From DATIJJ01 sp964612855 (GTDB lineage: Bacteria > Pseudomonadota > Gammaproteobacteria > DSM-16500), in NCBI GenBank assembly GCA_964612855.1, contig CAZTDR010000109.1:1-5718 (forward strand): DNA of 5,718 bases, written 5' to 3'. Position 1 is the first letter of the stretch, and each line of letters begins with the position of its first letter. Below, in pieces: positions 5,178-5,718 of the stretch. The translations under genes were made by a program, and so were the position numbers. The notes beneath the pieces are model-generated. The model ran no database searches. It worked only from the letters and a program-made list of their open reading frames with translations, and was not told the DNA's origin.

Positions 5178-5618
5178 ATGAATATATTTACTTATTTAAA
5201 AAAAGATCATCGAAAAGTTAGCAATTTATTAGAACAAATTACAGCTTCTCCAGAGTCAACCAAGAACATGAGCATCTTGGAAGACATCGTAAAAGAGTTA
5301 ACTTTGCATGCAGAAACAGAACAAGCAACTTTTTACAAATCATTGGCTAAAATGGCAAAAGCTAAAAAAGAAATAACGTACGCAAAAGAAGAACATAAAG
5401 CTATTAAAAAATCGATGAGAAAGGTATTAGATTTAGAACAAAATACTCCAAATTGGTATATTGCTTTTGGAGAATTAAAAGCAATTGTTGAACATCATGT
5501 AGAGGAAGAAGAAACTAAAATTTTCAAGATAGCCAAAAAAATCTTATCTAAAGGTAAAGCAGAAAGTTTGACAGAGGAAATGGAAGATTTAAAAATAAAA
5601 ATGGAGGCAAAATTATAG
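5178..5618 (+). CDS. Hemerythrin-domain (HHE) protein
   Basis: The 146-residue product has the full set of hemerythrin-type ligands in the usual order: His11 in KKDHRKV, His44 and Glu48 in LTLHAETEQATFY, His73 in KEEHKAIKK, and His107 with Glu111 in VEHHVEEEE (His106 is an alternative). This HHE pattern forms a four-helix bundle around a non-heme di-iron centre that can bind oxygen, NO or react with peroxide. No signal peptide, membrane segment or extra domain is seen, so it is a stand-alone cytoplasmic protein, rich in Lys and Glu. The start is ATG 5178, with GAAGGA ending seven bases upstream. A palindrome sits between the likely promoter and this site. Bacterial relatives include oxygen carriers, NO or redox sensors and iron-sulfur repair proteins of the RIC/YtfE type; this one is shorter than YtfE and lacks its N-terminal domain. 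The exact role is open. Confidence 0.9.
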   Translation: MNIFTYLKKDHRKVSNLLEQITASPESTKNMSILEDIVKELTLHAETEQATFYKSLAKMAKAKKEITYAKEEHKAIKKSMRKVLDLEQNTPNWYIAFGELKAIVEHHVEEEETKIFKIAKKILSKGKAESLTEEMEDLKIKMEAKL

Positions 5619-5655
5619 TTAATCTCAGGTATAAATCTGGTTTAGATGCTTTTTT

Positions 5656-5718
5656 TTATCCGATTAATGCTTCACATATTGCTTCCGCATCTCGTATGTC
5701 ATTTTTATTTGATTTTAC
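5656..5718 (-). pseudogene. Fragment of an IS110-family transposase, continuing past the window edge
   Basis: The minus strand reads VKSNKNDIRDAEAICEALIG and then TAA (5658-5656). The block KxNKND..DAEAICEA is a highly conserved part of the N-terminal DEDD catalytic domain of IS110 transposases. In intact members the protein goes on for some 200 residues after this point, so the stop here marks a truncated gene. The upstream part lies outside the window. The first 14 bases also occur at 75-88. Confidence 0.75.

Noticed and set aside
5619..5657. Terminator after the hemerythrin gene
   Set aside because: There is a run of eight T (5650-5657), but the only stem before it, ATCT with AGAT, is four base pairs, too weak for a confident call; the T run also abuts the stop of the IS110 relic.
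1..5718. CRISPR array, tRNA or rRNA genes
   Set aside because: No regularly spaced repeats and no tRNA- or rRNA-like conserved sequence were seen on either strand.

Overview
The window is AT-rich bacterial accessory DNA. Three intact genes for helical metal-binding proteins sit among decaying mobile elements. The host is probably a low-GC gammaproteobacterium, perhaps of the Legionellales type. That is an inference from base composition, codon use and the general look of the transposases, and no ribosomal or housekeeping gene is present to confirm it. It could be a plasmid segment or a chromosomal island.

Layout, left to right. Positions 1-59 hold a possible start of a leftward gene, with a good extended -10 promoter (115-123) and a tandem 11-bp repeat behind it. 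A serine recombinase gene (414-994) is broken by one missing base. A truncated IS3-type element follows (about 1034-1352, minus strand), with its terminal repeat and a hairpin over the transposase ribosome-binding site. Next comes an intact two-gene operon: a 390-aa protein that looks like two ferritin-like bundles in one chain (1452-2624) and a 238-aa ferritin-like protein with a full candidate diiron ligand set (2627-3343). Directly after its stop codon is a piece of an IS5-type transposase (3349-3543). A short IS6-like remnant (3641-3690) follows, then a broken rhodanese gene on the minus strand (3830-4122). A larger, frameshifted IS6-type transposase with one terminal repeat occupies 4209-4911 on the minus strand. 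An intact hemerythrin-domain gene (5178-5618) comes next, preceded by a perfect 24-bp palindrome. The right edge carries a piece of an IS110-type transposase.

The three intact genes, plus the dead rhodanese, suggest a module concerned with iron, oxygen or redox stress: two ferritin-like proteins made together, a sulfur-transfer enzyme and a non-heme di-iron oxygen- or NO-sensing/binding protein. The grouping is seen in the sequence; the shared function is inference. Selection appears to have kept the ferritin and hemerythrin frames open, while every recombinase or transposase in the window is broken or truncated.
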